From assembly GCF_002001085.1 (NCBI RefSeq), contig NZ_MUNU01000004.1:1-64000 (forward strand): DNA of 64,000 nt, in the 5' to 3' direction. The stretch comes from Rhodanobacter sp. B05. GTDB taxonomy: Bacteria; Pseudomonadota; Gammaproteobacteria; Xanthomonadales; Rhodanobacteraceae. This document shows positions 10,001-19,300 of this stretch, one piece after another (position 1 is the stretch's first letter; each line of letters opens with the position of its first letter). The notes beneath the pieces are model-generated. The model was not told the DNA's origin and did not search any database. It was given only the letters and a program-made list of their open reading frames with translations. Made by a program: the position numbers and the translations under genes.

Positions 10001-10831
10001 GTGTCCCTGCACGGCGATCGCCAATGCCTTCAGCGAGCTGTCGCCAAGGATCGGCCTGGGATCGAAACGTGGCGCGTCGAGCTTGCCGGTCCAGGCGTAA
10101 TCGCCGCTCTGGGACAGTTGCAGCTGCAGTTGCACCACGGCAGGTGCGCTGAGCTTGAGCTCGAGCTGCGCCTGCTTGCCATCGCTGTGTGCGTCGAGGC
10201 TGCCGGCATAATTCGTGTCGCCGACTTTCCAGGCGAACGCGGCCTTGCCGTTGCCCTGGTAGCTTTTGCCGACTGCCAGCCGGCCGTCGAGGTTGGCGTG
10301 GCCGTCGGGTGCCTGCAGCACCAGCTGGCGCAGTTCGATGCCGCGGTGGGTCCAGCTGCCGGCCAGGTCGAGTTTGTCCGAAGCGAACAGCGGCAGGTCA
10401 TTCCGCGTCACCTTCAAGGTGCCGACGTGGACGCGGTCGAGCACCAGCTCGATCGGTGGTTGCAGCGACATGCTGCCGGAGCTGCTGCCTTCGTCAGTCG
10501 ACTTGGGCAGCGCTACGTCGACGCCATCGACATCCAGCGCCAGCACATGCAACCGCCTGGACAGCAGTGGCCAGAAGCGCAGATCAAGCTGCGCCTTCGC
10601 CACTTTCACCACGGTGCCCTTGCCGTCGTCGTAGCGCGCGCCGACCAGTTCGAGTGGGCCGATCAGCCGCCCATGTGCCTGCTGCACATGCAGCGCGCCG
10701 TGGGTCGCGCCTTCGGCCCGCGCCAGCGCAAAGCGCAAGCCGGTGCCGGTGCCGAGCAGCCACCACAGCGCCGCCGCCACGAGCAGCAGCAAGACGGCGA
10801 AGGCGATGGCGGTGCGCTTGAACCACTTCAT
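7085..10831 (-). CDS. tamB: Translocation and assembly module subunit TamB
   Basis: A 1248-residue AsmA-like protein. One N-terminal transmembrane helix (about residues 8-27) anchors a very long beta-rich periplasmic body; the C-terminal DUF490/TamB domain ends in [20 protein letters not shown] and [10 protein letters not shown]. TamB bridges inner and outer membranes with TamA and works in outer-membrane protein assembly and, by more recent evidence in the family, phospholipid transport. The start at 10831 (MKWFKRT) gives a normal N-in anchor; a GTG six codons upstream is possible. It follows tamA by 83 bp on the same strand, the standard tamAB order. Confidence 0.95.
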   Translation of the reverse strand: MKWFKRTAIAFAVLLLLVAAALWWLLGTGTGLRFALARAEGATHGALHVQQAHGRLIGPLELVGARYDDGKGTVVKVAKAQLDLRFWPLLSRRLHVLALDVDGVDVALPKSTDEGSSSGSMSLQPPIELVLDRVHVGTLKVTRNDLPLFASDKLDLAGSWTHRGIELRQLVLQAPDGHANLDGRLAVGKSYQGNGKAAFAWKVGDTNYAGSLDAHSDGKQAQLELKLSAPAVVQLQLQLSQSGDYAWTGKLDAPRFDPRPILGDSSLKALAIAVQGHGDRYSGTLDGRVDLNDYQLLLQPLRASFSHDFDTLTLQQLNLGSPQIKGRVEASGTVHLAAKPLSAELDIRWNDLLLPADLAGQELASHGQLKASGSAEQYHAAGDVDIGPPGKPAKLALDLDGTAQRITLHTLALKQAQGGLQANGTLTLQPTFAWQAEATANKFDPGQLFANWKGALDFDIATSGTLPANGPDATLEIRKLAGKLRERAVSGSGKLHLSPDEVVDGQLKLASGGSTVKLDARPGASNDIDLQPAIASLGDWLPNADGRMDGHFNIRGKQPKLSVNGQLHGYALAWQQQKADALQLIVGIPDISHPAGKLDLQTRNVYLQGLMFQHLNLLAEGSQGDHRLDVDALGAQLSGELALHGALKGSVWSGTLSTLNLQPQGMPGWRLLQPSQLSYNDGAMSLSELCLTAGDPQLCVAAKQDKPGNLDASYRLQALPLALLLNAAGDADLPMRADGTLEGNGKIHRSAAGALSGNASIQSAQGSVTYTDRPDEPLLRYDQLRLTAELAPASQRVDVHAGLDDGGRLDGQVTINGARQSLAGQLDMRLNNLAFIELFTSEVANVKGGVDGNFRFAGTLKQPAVTGQANVRGFAAEVPSAGLKLSQGRLTVSTTDARQFLIQGAMQSGKGSVAINGQAGIGAGAQTLLTIKGSQFTAADIPAAKVMVSPDLTVKQDAKGIDIGGSLSIDSADVNADKLPGAGATQASPDVVVVDEKQQQEAASKLPISALVKVDLGRKTHIVGMGLDGRVSGLLTVVEQPGRATTGRGQLTVNGTYRAYGQNLQIQRGQLLFASTPIDNPGLNIRAVRKLNPNATIDEGQEVGLYVSGTAQRPILTVFSNPVMEQSDALSYLITGKPLSEVKGGEGSMVSAAAQALGSAAGDLLAKRIGSRLGVDEIGVSSNEALGGNSAFTVGKYLSPRLYLSYGVGLFEPGEVITLRYRFSKRWNFEAQQATEFSRASLNYRLEK

Positions 10832-10914
10832 GCTGTCAGCGTGCTCCACGTGTCTTCGTGCGAACGGTGGCGGGTGTGTTGTTCAATGGATGAGCCTTTC
10901 CGATTCCCGTTCCA

Positions 10915-12690
10915 TCACAAATCCGGCCCGATCACCACATGCAATTCGATGCCGTGGTTGCGCGAGTCGTGGATCGGCGTGCCGAAATCGACCCGAATCA
11001 GGCCCACCGGCGAACGCCAGCGCACGCCCAGGCCGGCGCCGATCTTCGGCCGGTAATCGGTGCCGCTGAACGCGTTGCCGGCGTCGACGAAGGCGGCCAT
11101 GCCCCAGTTGCGCGTGAAGTAATGCTCCACCTCGGTACTCGCGACCAGCAGGTTCTTGCCACCGATCACGCGACCATCGCTGTTGGCCGGGCCAATCGAC
11201 TGGTAGCCGTAGCCGCGCACCGAGCGGTCGCCGCCGGCGAAGAAGCGCAGCTGCGGTGGCAGCGCGGTGAAATCGTTGGTCCAGGTGACAGCGGCGCTGC
11301 CGCGCAGGATCAGCCGGTTGCGCTTTTTCGCGCCGAACGCGCGGATCCATTTCGCGTCGGCAGTGAGCTGGCTGAAGCCGGCGTCGGACAACAGGCTGCC
11401 GGCGGTGCTGCGCGCGGCCAGGCTGAGCGACCAGCCACGACGCACGAAGCCGGGATTGTCGGCCTGCTTGCGGCTCAGCGAGGCTTCGGCGAAGACCTCG
11501 GTGCTGCGTCCGTGTTCGATGCCTGGCGTGTTGTCCGGCTCGTTGCCGCGCTTGCCCACGGTGAAGGTTCCATCCAGTGCGTGCAGGCCCAGCGTGCGGG
11601 TCCAGCCATGCCACTGGCGCGTTTCGTTGCCGACCAGTTCCAGCGTGCGCGACTGCGAGGTGGTGGTGTTCGCGTCGCGGTAGTTCGCACCGAAGTTGTA
11701 GCTGCGCTGATTCGGGCCGGGCAGCGGAATCGAGTACAGCGTCGACAGCGTCTTCAGCCGTTGCGCCAGCACCAGCTCGTTCTTCCATTTGTGCCCGCGC
11801 CGGTTGACCCAGCGCCGCTCGATGCCCCCGCGCACGCCGACGCCGGTGTCGGTGCCGATGAAGGGGCCGCCGGTGTAGATCGTGCGCTTGGCCGGTGCCA
11901 GCTGCACGGCGACATCGACCACGCCGTTCTTCGCCTCGTCCACGTCCGGCAGCACGTTGACCACCGCGAAGTAGTCGGCTCCGTTCAGCGCCTGCTGCAG
12001 GGCCAGCAGCTGATCCTGCGAAAAATAGTCGCCGGACTTGAACGGGACGTAGCGATCGAGGAAACCCTGGTTGAACTGCGAGCCCTCGAAATCCACCTTG
12101 CCATAGCGGTAGCGCGGGCCCGCCTCCCAGGCCAGCTTGATCACCGCGCGGCGATCGTCGCGGTTCACCTCCACCCGATGGGTGATCAGCCGGGCGTCGA
12201 GAAAGCCATTGGCCGTGAGCTGGGCGCTCAGGGTGTCGCGCGTCTCCTCATAAGCGGCATCGTTCAACGTGGTGCCTTTCAGGTGCTCGATCGCGCGTTG
12301 CGCGCGTCGGATCGGTGCGATCCCGGCAGCCGTCTTGTCCAGCTGCAGCTCGACTCCGGCGATCTTCACCGGTTCGCCAGGCTTTACATGCAGCGTGACC
12401 TGCCAGTTCTTGCCGATCTGTTGCAGGTCACCGGTGACGGTGGCGTCGTAGTAGCCGTAGGGCTCCAGCGAAGATTTCACCTGAGCCGGCGCGCGCCCGT
12501 ACAGACGACGCAACTGCGCGTCGCTGACCTCGCGGGTGGTGTACTGCGACAGTTCGACGCCCGAGATCACCGCGCCTTTCAGCGGATCCGCGACCCCATC
12601 CACCGTCAACTGCACGCCGGCGAGGGCCTGTGTCGACAGCAGCAACAGCGGCAGCAACAGCAAACTCAGGCGTCGGAGGATTCGGCGCAT
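10915..12690 (-). CDS. tamA: Translocation and assembly module subunit TamA (Omp85 family)
   Basis: A 591-residue BamA-like outer-membrane protein. The signal peptide MRRILRRLSLLLLPLLLL is followed by POTRA domains and a C-terminal 16-strand barrel. The barrel includes the lid-lock type motif VRGYGYQSIGP (conserved VRGY) and ends GLIRVDFGTP...HVVIGPDL with a C-terminal hydrophobic residue. The frame is open for 85 codons upstream, but that part crosses hairpins, so the ATG at 12690 is used. Lies 83 bp before tamB. Confidence 0.95.
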   Translation of the reverse strand: MRRILRRLSLLLLPLLLLSTQALAGVQLTVDGVADPLKGAVISGVELSQYTTREVSDAQLRRLYGRAPAQVKSSLEPYGYYDATVTGDLQQIGKNWQVTLHVKPGEPVKIAGVELQLDKTAAGIAPIRRAQRAIEHLKGTTLNDAAYEETRDTLSAQLTANGFLDARLITHRVEVNRDDRRAVIKLAWEAGPRYRYGKVDFEGSQFNQGFLDRYVPFKSGDYFSQDQLLALQQALNGADYFAVVNVLPDVDEAKNGVVDVAVQLAPAKRTIYTGGPFIGTDTGVGVRGGIERRWVNRRGHKWKNELVLAQRLKTLSTLYSIPLPGPNQRSYNFGANYRDANTTTSQSRTLELVGNETRQWHGWTRTLGLHALDGTFTVGKRGNEPDNTPGIEHGRSTEVFAEASLSRKQADNPGFVRRGWSLSLAARSTAGSLLSDAGFSQLTADAKWIRAFGAKKRNRLILRGSAAVTWTNDFTALPPQLRFFAGGDRSVRGYGYQSIGPANSDGRVIGGKNLLVASTEVEHYFTRNWGMAAFVDAGNAFSGTDYRPKIGAGLGVRWRSPVGLIRVDFGTPIHDSRNHGIELHVVIGPDL

Positions 12691-12836
12691 GCGTGGGGTT
12701 CCGTCCTCGAGGCGTCTTCGCGGGAATGACGAGAATAAAGCAGTTACTCGAGGTTCCCGTGAGGGCAGCTTAGCTAAAGAGTTGTTGGCTTCGTATAAAA
12801 CGGCCACTTTCCGGCAGTAGCAGAGCCAAAGCATCG

Positions 12837-12872
12837 TGCTTGATTTGTGAATATCGCCGAGGCGATATTCAC
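12837..12872 (-). repeat. Stem-GA-stem hairpin element, copy A
   Basis: On the plus strand: leader TGCTTGATTT, then a 12-nt half, GA, and a perfect 12-nt complement (12847-12872). Read on the minus strand, in the direction of the upstream glucan synthase gene, this is a 12-bp stem whose centre reads CTCG followed by AAATCAAGCA. The leader and loop match copies B (12885) and C (49634) but the stem differs. Possibly a 3-prime mRNA hairpin or terminator. Confidence 0.6.
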
Positions 12873-12884
12873 GGCAGAGCGGCA

Positions 12885-12920
12885 TGCCTGATTTGCCGAT
12901 GCGGCCGAGGCCGCATCGGC
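12885..12920 (-). repeat. Stem-GA-stem hairpin element, copy B
   Basis: Leader TGCCTGATTT followed by GCCGATGCGGCC, GA and GGCCGCATCGGC, a perfect 12-bp stem. It ends 8 bp from the stop codon of the leftward glucan synthase gene at 12929 and is followed, after 12 bp, by copy A. The region 12691-12928 between tamA and the synthase gene holds these two hairpins and no gene. Confidence 0.6.
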
Positions 12921-12928
12921 GGGCCGCA

Positions 12929-15526
12929 TCAACCCGCCTTGTCACCCGCCCGGTGCGCGATCCACGCGCCGATCACCGCCGACACATACGGGATCGATTG
13001 CGCCGCCAGGATGATGATCCACAACGTGCCCTCGATGTAGCGCGTGCCGAACGCCTCGGCCATGCCGGCGATGCACAGCGCCAGCGCCACCGCCATCAGC
13101 AGTTCCTCGCGCACTGGTGCAAACGCGGCGAAGTTGCTGCCGCCCAAGCGCCGGCTCTTCGCGGTGACCACGAACGAGGTCTTCTCGCGCGTGAGGCCGT
13201 GCAGGATGCCGCGGGCGATCGCGTGCGACAGGCCCATGCTGGCCAGCGAGGCCATCAGCGTGTCGCGCCAGCCGCACGGCACGCGGGCGCGGTACAGCAC
13301 GATGCCGAAGATCGCCTTGGCGAAGAAGAAGCCGATCACCGGGATCAGGAACAGCTGCATCGGCAGGCTGAAGTACTGCGGGAAGGCCACCATGCCGGCG
13401 GTCCAGAACAGCGCCATCAGAGTGAAGATCAGGTGCAGCGCGTCGGCGAACCAGCTGAACCAGCCGGTGAGGAAGTGGAAGCGCTGGCCGGCGCTGAGCG
13501 GGCCTTTCTTCGTCATCCAGCTCCAGCGGCCCTTGAGGATCTGCATCGCGCCGAACGCCCAGCGGTAGCGCTGGCTCTTGTACGCCTTGAAGTCGGCCGG
13601 GGTGAGGCCCTTGCCCATCAGTTCGTCGACATAGACCAGATCGTAGCCGGCATGCATCAGGCGCAGGCCCAGCTCGGCGTCCTCGCAGATGGTCCACTCC
13701 GACCAGCCGCCGGTGCCTTCCAGCGCACTGCGCCGGACCATCGTCATGGTGCCGTGCTGGATGATCGCGTTGCGCTCGTTGCGATGGTGCATGCCGATGC
13801 GGAAGAAGCCGTCGTATTCCCACGCGGTCATCCGGCGGAACGTGTTGTGCTCGAACTCGCGGTGCGCCTGCGGGCACTGCACCACGGCTACCTTGGGATC
13901 GTGGAAATGGCCGGTGAGGGTGGCCAGCCAGTCATGCCGCACCACGTAGTCGGCGTCGATCACCGCCACCACGTCGGCCTCGGGCGCGGTTTCCTTCAGG
14001 CCGAAGTTCAGCGCGCCGGCCTTGTAGCCGGGCCACGGTTCCAGATGGAAGAAACGGAAGTGCTTGCCGAGTTTCTCGCAGTATTCCTGCACCGGCTTCC
14101 ATACCGCCGGATCCTTGGTGTTGTTGTCGATCACCAGCACTTCGTAGTTCTGGTAGTCCAGCGCGGCCAGCGAGTCCAGCGTGACGATCACCATTTCCGG
14201 CGGCTCGTTGTAGCAGGCCAGGTGGATCGACACGAACGGCTGCCGGTCCGGGTGGTCCGGCCGCAGCATGCCGGCGTGGCGTATCCAGGTCGGCCGCCAC
14301 AGCACCTCGGTGAACTCGAAGCCGTTGATCAGCAGGATCGCCAGGATCGCGATCTGCGCCGGGAACAGCAGCGTGAGCATGGTCCAGTCGACCCAGCTCA
14401 GGTAGAAATTGAACGGCAGCGTGGCGGCCCACACGATCAGTCCACAGGCGAGCTGGATCAGGGCGCAGAAGAAGAACCGCCCGACCAGCTTGAAACGGCT
14501 GAAGCGACGCGCGAACAGGATCATCGGCAGCAACGCCAGCAGGCTGGCGGCCAGCGCCTTCCACGGCCACGCGGTGTCCTCGGTCACCGGCCCGGTGAAC
14601 GGGAACTTGGGCTGGCGATCGGCATTGAACATGCCCCAGTAGGCTTCGGTGCGGCCGGCCAGCTGTTCCTTCCACGGCTGGTCGAACGCTTCCATGATGT
14701 AGTAATCAATGTGGTCGAGCTTGGCCACGTTGAGCCAGTCGCGCAGGAAGATCGCCTCGTTCGACACCGACGGCGTGGCGTACTGGAAGCGGTCACCATT
14801 CGACGGCCAGCCGATTTCGCCGATCACGATCGGCTTGCCCGGATACAGTTGCTTCAGGTGGTTGTAGCGGGCCAGCGCGTCGGCGATCGCGTCCTTGCGG
14901 GCAATCCCGTTCCAGTACGGGAACAGGTGCACGGTGATGAAGTCGACGTGCTGCACCAGCTCGGGATACTTCTCCCAGATATGCCACGGCTCGGCCGTCG
15001 ACACGGGCTGGTGCAGGGCGGCGCGCACCCGGTCGAGGTAGGCCATCAGGTCGTCGGCGCTGATGTCGTTGCGCAGCAGCACCTCGTTGCCCACGATCAC
15101 CCGGTTGATCGTGCCCGGGTAATGCCGCGCCTGGGCGATCAGGGTGTCGATCTCCTTCTCGTTGTTGTCCAGCCGGCGGTCGATCCAGGCGCCGGCCATC
15201 ACCTTCAGCCCGTACTTCTCGGCCAGTCGCGGCAGCTGAGGGTTCTGCAGCATCGAGTAGGTGCGCACGCGCGAGGTATAGCGACTGAGCAGCCGGAGGT
15301 CGCCGTCGATCTGGTCGTCGCTGGGGAAGTCGCCCTTCAGCGGGCTCTGGTAGCGCTGGAATACCGACAGGGCGAAGCCGTCGATCTTGCCGTGCCAGTC
15401 TCCCGGTCCGTGCGGGTAGTTGCCCCACCACCACAGCCCGATGTTCAGCGCCGCCGCGACCAGCGCGAGCACGATGGCGGTGAGTAGGGGATGCCGGCTG
15501 TTGTGATTGGCTGCGGTGGCGCTCAA
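12929..15526 (-). CDS. GH17-GT2 two-domain beta-glucan synthase/transglycosylase (NdvB-like)
   Basis: An 865-residue inner-membrane protein with two enzyme domains. After one anchor helix (13-31), residues about 38-300 form a periplasmic GH17 domain; GNEV (Glu148) and GEIGWPS (Glu237) are the likely acid/base and nucleophile. Further helices lead to a cytoplasmic GT2 synthase with IDADY (524-526), CEDAE (615-616) and QRYRW (652-656), the metal, base and product-site motifs of processive beta-glycosyltransferases, then C-terminal helices. The same fusion is known in Pseudomonas NdvB, which makes beta-1,3-glucans that the GH17 part remodels. The start is a TTG with GGGGA 5 nt upstream. Linkage and product here are inferred. 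Confidence 0.85.
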   Translation of the reverse strand: MSATAANHNSRHPLLTAIVLALVAAALNIGLWWWGNYPHGPGDWHGKIDGFALSVFQRYQSPLKGDFPSDDQIDGDLRLLSRYTSRVRTYSMLQNPQLPRLAEKYGLKVMAGAWIDRRLDNNEKEIDTLIAQARHYPGTINRVIVGNEVLLRNDISADDLMAYLDRVRAALHQPVSTAEPWHIWEKYPELVQHVDFITVHLFPYWNGIARKDAIADALARYNHLKQLYPGKPIVIGEIGWPSNGDRFQYATPSVSNEAIFLRDWLNVAKLDHIDYYIMEAFDQPWKEQLAGRTEAYWGMFNADRQPKFPFTGPVTEDTAWPWKALAASLLALLPMILFARRFSRFKLVGRFFFCALIQLACGLIVWAATLPFNFYLSWVDWTMLTLLFPAQIAILAILLINGFEFTEVLWRPTWIRHAGMLRPDHPDRQPFVSIHLACYNEPPEMVIVTLDSLAALDYQNYEVLVIDNNTKDPAVWKPVQEYCEKLGKHFRFFHLEPWPGYKAGALNFGLKETAPEADVVAVIDADYVVRHDWLATLTGHFHDPKVAVVQCPQAHREFEHNTFRRMTAWEYDGFFRIGMHHRNERNAIIQHGTMTMVRRSALEGTGGWSEWTICEDAELGLRLMHAGYDLVYVDELMGKGLTPADFKAYKSQRYRWAFGAMQILKGRWSWMTKKGPLSAGQRFHFLTGWFSWFADALHLIFTLMALFWTAGMVAFPQYFSLPMQLFLIPVIGFFFAKAIFGIVLYRARVPCGWRDTLMASLASMGLSHAIARGILHGLTREKTSFVVTAKSRRLGGSNFAAFAPVREELLMAVALALCIAGMAEAFGTRYIEGTLWIIILAAQSIPYVSAVIGAWIAHRAGDKAG

Positions 15527-15725
15527 AAAAATCCCCGGCGAAGCCTGCGCGACAGGCGGTGGAACCCGGGGAGCTTAACCAATGCAGGGCACCGGGCTCA
15601 ATAAAGATCGTCGGGCGCGGTCAGCACAAGGTCAGCCGGGGCGGAGGTTTTCGGACGGGGCTTGCCCCGGCTGGAGGGATTGGCGAATTGAGGCCGGCCT
15701 TGTTTGACGGGATGGGAGGCGCGAC

Positions 15726-16193
15726 TCAACGCAGCAGCGAGCGCAGCATCCACGCGGTCTTCTCGTGCTCCTTCAGGCGGCCGGTGACCATGTCGGCAGT
15801 GCCGTCGTCGCCGGCGGCATTGGCGGCCTTGAGGGTGTCGCGCGCGGTGGCGGCGGCGACCTCGTGGCCTTCGACCAACTGGGCCACCATGTCTTTCCAC
15901 TCCGGCACGCCGGGCTCTTCCTTGATCGAGCTCAGCTTGGCGAACTGGCTGTAGGAGCCGGGCGCGAACACGTCCAGCGTGCGGATGCGTTCGGCCACTT
16001 CGTCGGCGGCCAGCCACAGTTCGTTGTACTGGGTCTCGAACATCAGGTGCAGGCTGTTGAACTGCGGCCCGGTGACGTTCCAGTGGAAGCTGTGGGTCTT
16101 GAGATACAGCGAATAGGTGTCGGCCAGCAGCCTGGACAGGTGTTTGGCGACCGCTTCGCGGTCCTTCCTGGCGATACCGATGGAAATGGCCAT
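15726..16193 (-). CDS. dps: DNA starvation/stationary-phase protection protein Dps
   Basis: A 155-residue ferritin-like miniferritin that forms a dodecamer, oxidises Fe(II) with peroxide and shields DNA. The inter-subunit ferroxidase ligands are visible: His34 and His37 in [13 protein letters not shown], and Asp64/Glu68 in [11 protein letters not shown] strong AAGGAG lies 6 nt before the ATG. The gene is divergent from hrpA with 142 bp between. That gap contains GATAG/CTATC arms near 16279-16295 that could be a regulator site; this is only a suggestion. The 199 bp downstream, before the synthase start, hold nothing recognisable beyond a GC-rich stem. Confidence 0.95.
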   Translation of the reverse strand: MAISIGIARKDREAVAKHLSRLLADTYSLYLKTHSFHWNVTGPQFNSLHLMFETQYNELWLAADEVAERIRTLDVFAPGSYSQFAKLSSIKEEPGVPEWKDMVAQLVEGHEVAAATARDTLKAANAAGDDGTADMVTGRLKEHEKTAWMLRSLLR

Positions 16194-16335
16194 GTGCTGC
16201 TCCTTCCGAGTGGTTGAATGCGATGGATCAACAGTAGCGGGTCGGTGATCGCGAATGAAATGAAACCTTTGGATGCCTTCGATAGCCGGCGACTATCGGA
16301 TCGGCTGGATGCCAGCGGCTATCATGTGCGACCCG

Positions 16336-19300
16336 ATGAACGATACCCATCCGTCTCCACCCGAATCCATCCCCGATCCGGGCCTGCGCGAACTGCGCCG
16401 GCAACTGGATACGGTGTCCAGTCGTGACTTCGGCCGCCTGCTGGGACGCTGGCGCACGCTGTCGCGCCGACCCGACGAGAACAAGCTGATGGCGCTGCGT
16501 GCGGATATCGAGCGCTCCGCGACCAAACGCCGCGCCCGCGTGGCCGCCAAGCCGGCGATCCGGCTGGACGAATCGCTGCCGATCAGCGCGCGCGGCGAGG
16601 ACATCGTCAAGCTGATCCGCGAGCATCAGGTGGTGGTGATCGCCGGCGAGACCGGTTCGGGCAAGACCACCCAGTTGCCGAAGTTGTGCCTGGCCGCGGG
16701 TCGCGGCGAGGCCGGCATGATCGGCTGCACCCAGCCGCGCCGGCTGGCCGCGCGCTCGGTGGCGCGCCGCGTGGCGGAGGAACTGGGCACGCCGCTGGGC
16801 GAGCTCGTGGGTTTCCAGGTGCGCTTCAACGACCAGGTGTCCGAACGCAGCCTGGTCAAGTTCATGACCGACGGCATCCTGCTCGCCGAGACCCAGGGCG
16901 ATCCGTGGCTCTCGGCCTATGACACGCTGATCATCGACGAGGCGCACGAACGCAGCCTCAACATCGACTTCCTGCTTGGCTACCTGAAGCGGCTGGCGGT
17001 GAAGCGACCGGAGCTGAAGATCATCGTCACCTCGGCGACGATCGACACGGCGCGTTTTTCCGAACATTTCGACGGCGCGCCGGTGGTCGAGGTGGAGGGG
17101 CGCGCGTATCCGGTCGAGCTGCGCTGGCGACCGATAGACCTCGTAGGAGCGCACCCTGTGCGCGATGGCTCTTCGCCGGCATCGCAGAAAGAGCATCGCG
17201 CACAGGGTGCGCTCCTACGGGGATCGCGCGACATGCAACAGGGCAGCGCCGAGCACATCGCCGCGGTGCTCGACGAAATCAGCCACGACGACCCGCGCGG
17301 CGACGTGCTGGTGTTCCTGCCCGGCGAGCGCGAGATCCGCGACGCGCACCAGCTGCTGTCGCGCCGGCAATACCGCGAAACCGAAATCATGCCGCTGTAC
17401 GCGCGGCTCTCCGCCGGCGACCAGGACCGCGTGTTCAAACCCGGCATCAAGCGCCGTGTGGTGCTGGCCACCAACGTGGCCGAGACCTCGCTGACGGTGC
17501 CGCGCATTCGCTACGTGATCGACACCGGCACCGCGCGGGTGAAGCGCTACAGCCAGCGCAGCCAGCTCGAACGGCTGCACGTGGAGCCGGTGTCGCAGGC
17601 CGCCGCGGACCAGCGCAAAGGCCGCTGCGGCCGCGTGGGGCCGGGCATCTGCTACCGCCTGTACGACGAGGCCGATTTCGCCGGCCGTGCCGCGTTCACC
17701 GACCCGGAACTGCTGCGCTCGTCGTTGGCCAACGTGATTCTGCGCATGCTGGCGCTGCAGCTGGGCGAGGTGGACGAGTTCCCGTTCCTGGAGGCGCCCG
17801 ACCCGCGCGTGGTCGCCGACGGCTTCCGCCGGCTCACCGAGATTTCCGCGGTCGACGATGCGCGCAAGCTCACGTCGATCGGCCGCACCCTTGCGCGGCT
17901 GCCGATCGACGTGCAACTGGCACGCATGCTGGTCGAAGGCGAGAAGTTGCACTCGCTGCGCGAGCTGCTCACCATCGTTTCCTTCCTCAGCATCCAGGAC
18001 CCGCGCGAGCGCCCGTCGGATGCGCGCCAGCAGGCCGACGCCGCGCACGCCGTGTTCGCCGATCCGAAGTCTGACTTCGTCGGTGTGCTGAACCTGTGGC
18101 AGGCCTACCACCATGCGCACGAGGACCTGACCCAGTCGAAACTGCGCGACTGGTGCTCGCGGCATTTCCTCAGCTTCATGCGCATGCGCGAGTGGCGCGA
18201 GCTGCATCGGCAGTTGTTGCTGGTGGTGGCCGAACTTGGCTGGAAGCTGGATGTTTCGCCTACCGTTCAGAGCGAAGCGCAAAATGCGCGCTCTGCTCCT
18301 CCCCCTGCGCGCAGGGGGAGTTTAGGTGAAGGGAGTGAAGCTCTTAAGGTCGAAAACACCCCACCCCAACCCTCCCCTGCGAGCAGGGGAGGGAGCGAGG
18401 ATGCGGCCGATCGTCTTTACGAATCCACGCATCGCGCCTTGCTCGCCGGTCTGCCCACCCAGGTCGGCCGCAAGGACGAGAAGGGCATCTACCAGAGCAC
18501 GCGCGAGCGCAAGTTCCAGATGTTTCCCGGCTCGGCACTGTCCAAGGCGCCGCCGAACTGGGTCTTCTCCGCGCAGATCCTTGACGTCGGCGGGCGCGTG
18601 TGGGGCATGGCGAATGCGCGCGTCGAGCTGTTGTGGATCGAGCAACAGGCGGCGCATTTGCTGCGCATGCATTGCCGCGACGCGCACTGGTCGAAGAAGC
18701 GCGGCTGCGTGGTGGCGTATGAGCAAGTGAGTCTGTTTGGCCTGGTGCTGGTGGAGAAACGACCGGTGACGTTCCAGCAGCAGGATCCGGCGCTGGCGCA
18801 CGCGATCTTTCTGCGCGAGGCGCTGACCCGCGGAGACATCGACAGTCGTGCCGACTTCGTGCGCGCGAACCAGCGCGTGTTGGAAGACGCCCTCGGCATC
18901 GAGGCGAAGCAACGTCGCGAAGGGCTGATCCGCCACGAGGACGAACTGGTCGCGTTCTTCGAGGGCAAGCTGCCTGAGGAGATCGCCAGCAGCCGTGCGC
19001 TGGATGCGTGGTATCGCAAGGCGCGGCCGGCCGAGCAGGCGGCGCTGCGCTGGTCGCTGGACGACGTGATGGTCGGTGGCGCGGGGCTGGATGCGAAAGC
19101 GTTTCCTGCCGCGCTGGACATGGATGTCCGAGTGCCGCGGGCGCAGGCGACGGCAGGGATGCCGGAGGTAGAGCAATGCACGGAGCAATTGCCGGATGCG
19201 CAAGAGCGGCCACTCGAAATCCCGCAGCAAAGGTACAAGCTGGAATACCGCTTCGTACCCGGTGACGAAGCGGACGGCGTCACCTTGCATCTGCCGCTGG

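Noticed and set aside
7454-11056. Very long open frame on the plus strand opposite tamB
   Set aside because: It is the mirror of tamB codon structure in GC-rich DNA, has no recognisable domain and overlaps a clear conserved gene completely.
12884-15487. Long plus-strand frame opposite the GH17-GT2 gene
   Set aside because: The minus strand carries intact catalytic motifs of two enzymes; the plus frame is rich in Arg, Gln and His with no domain.
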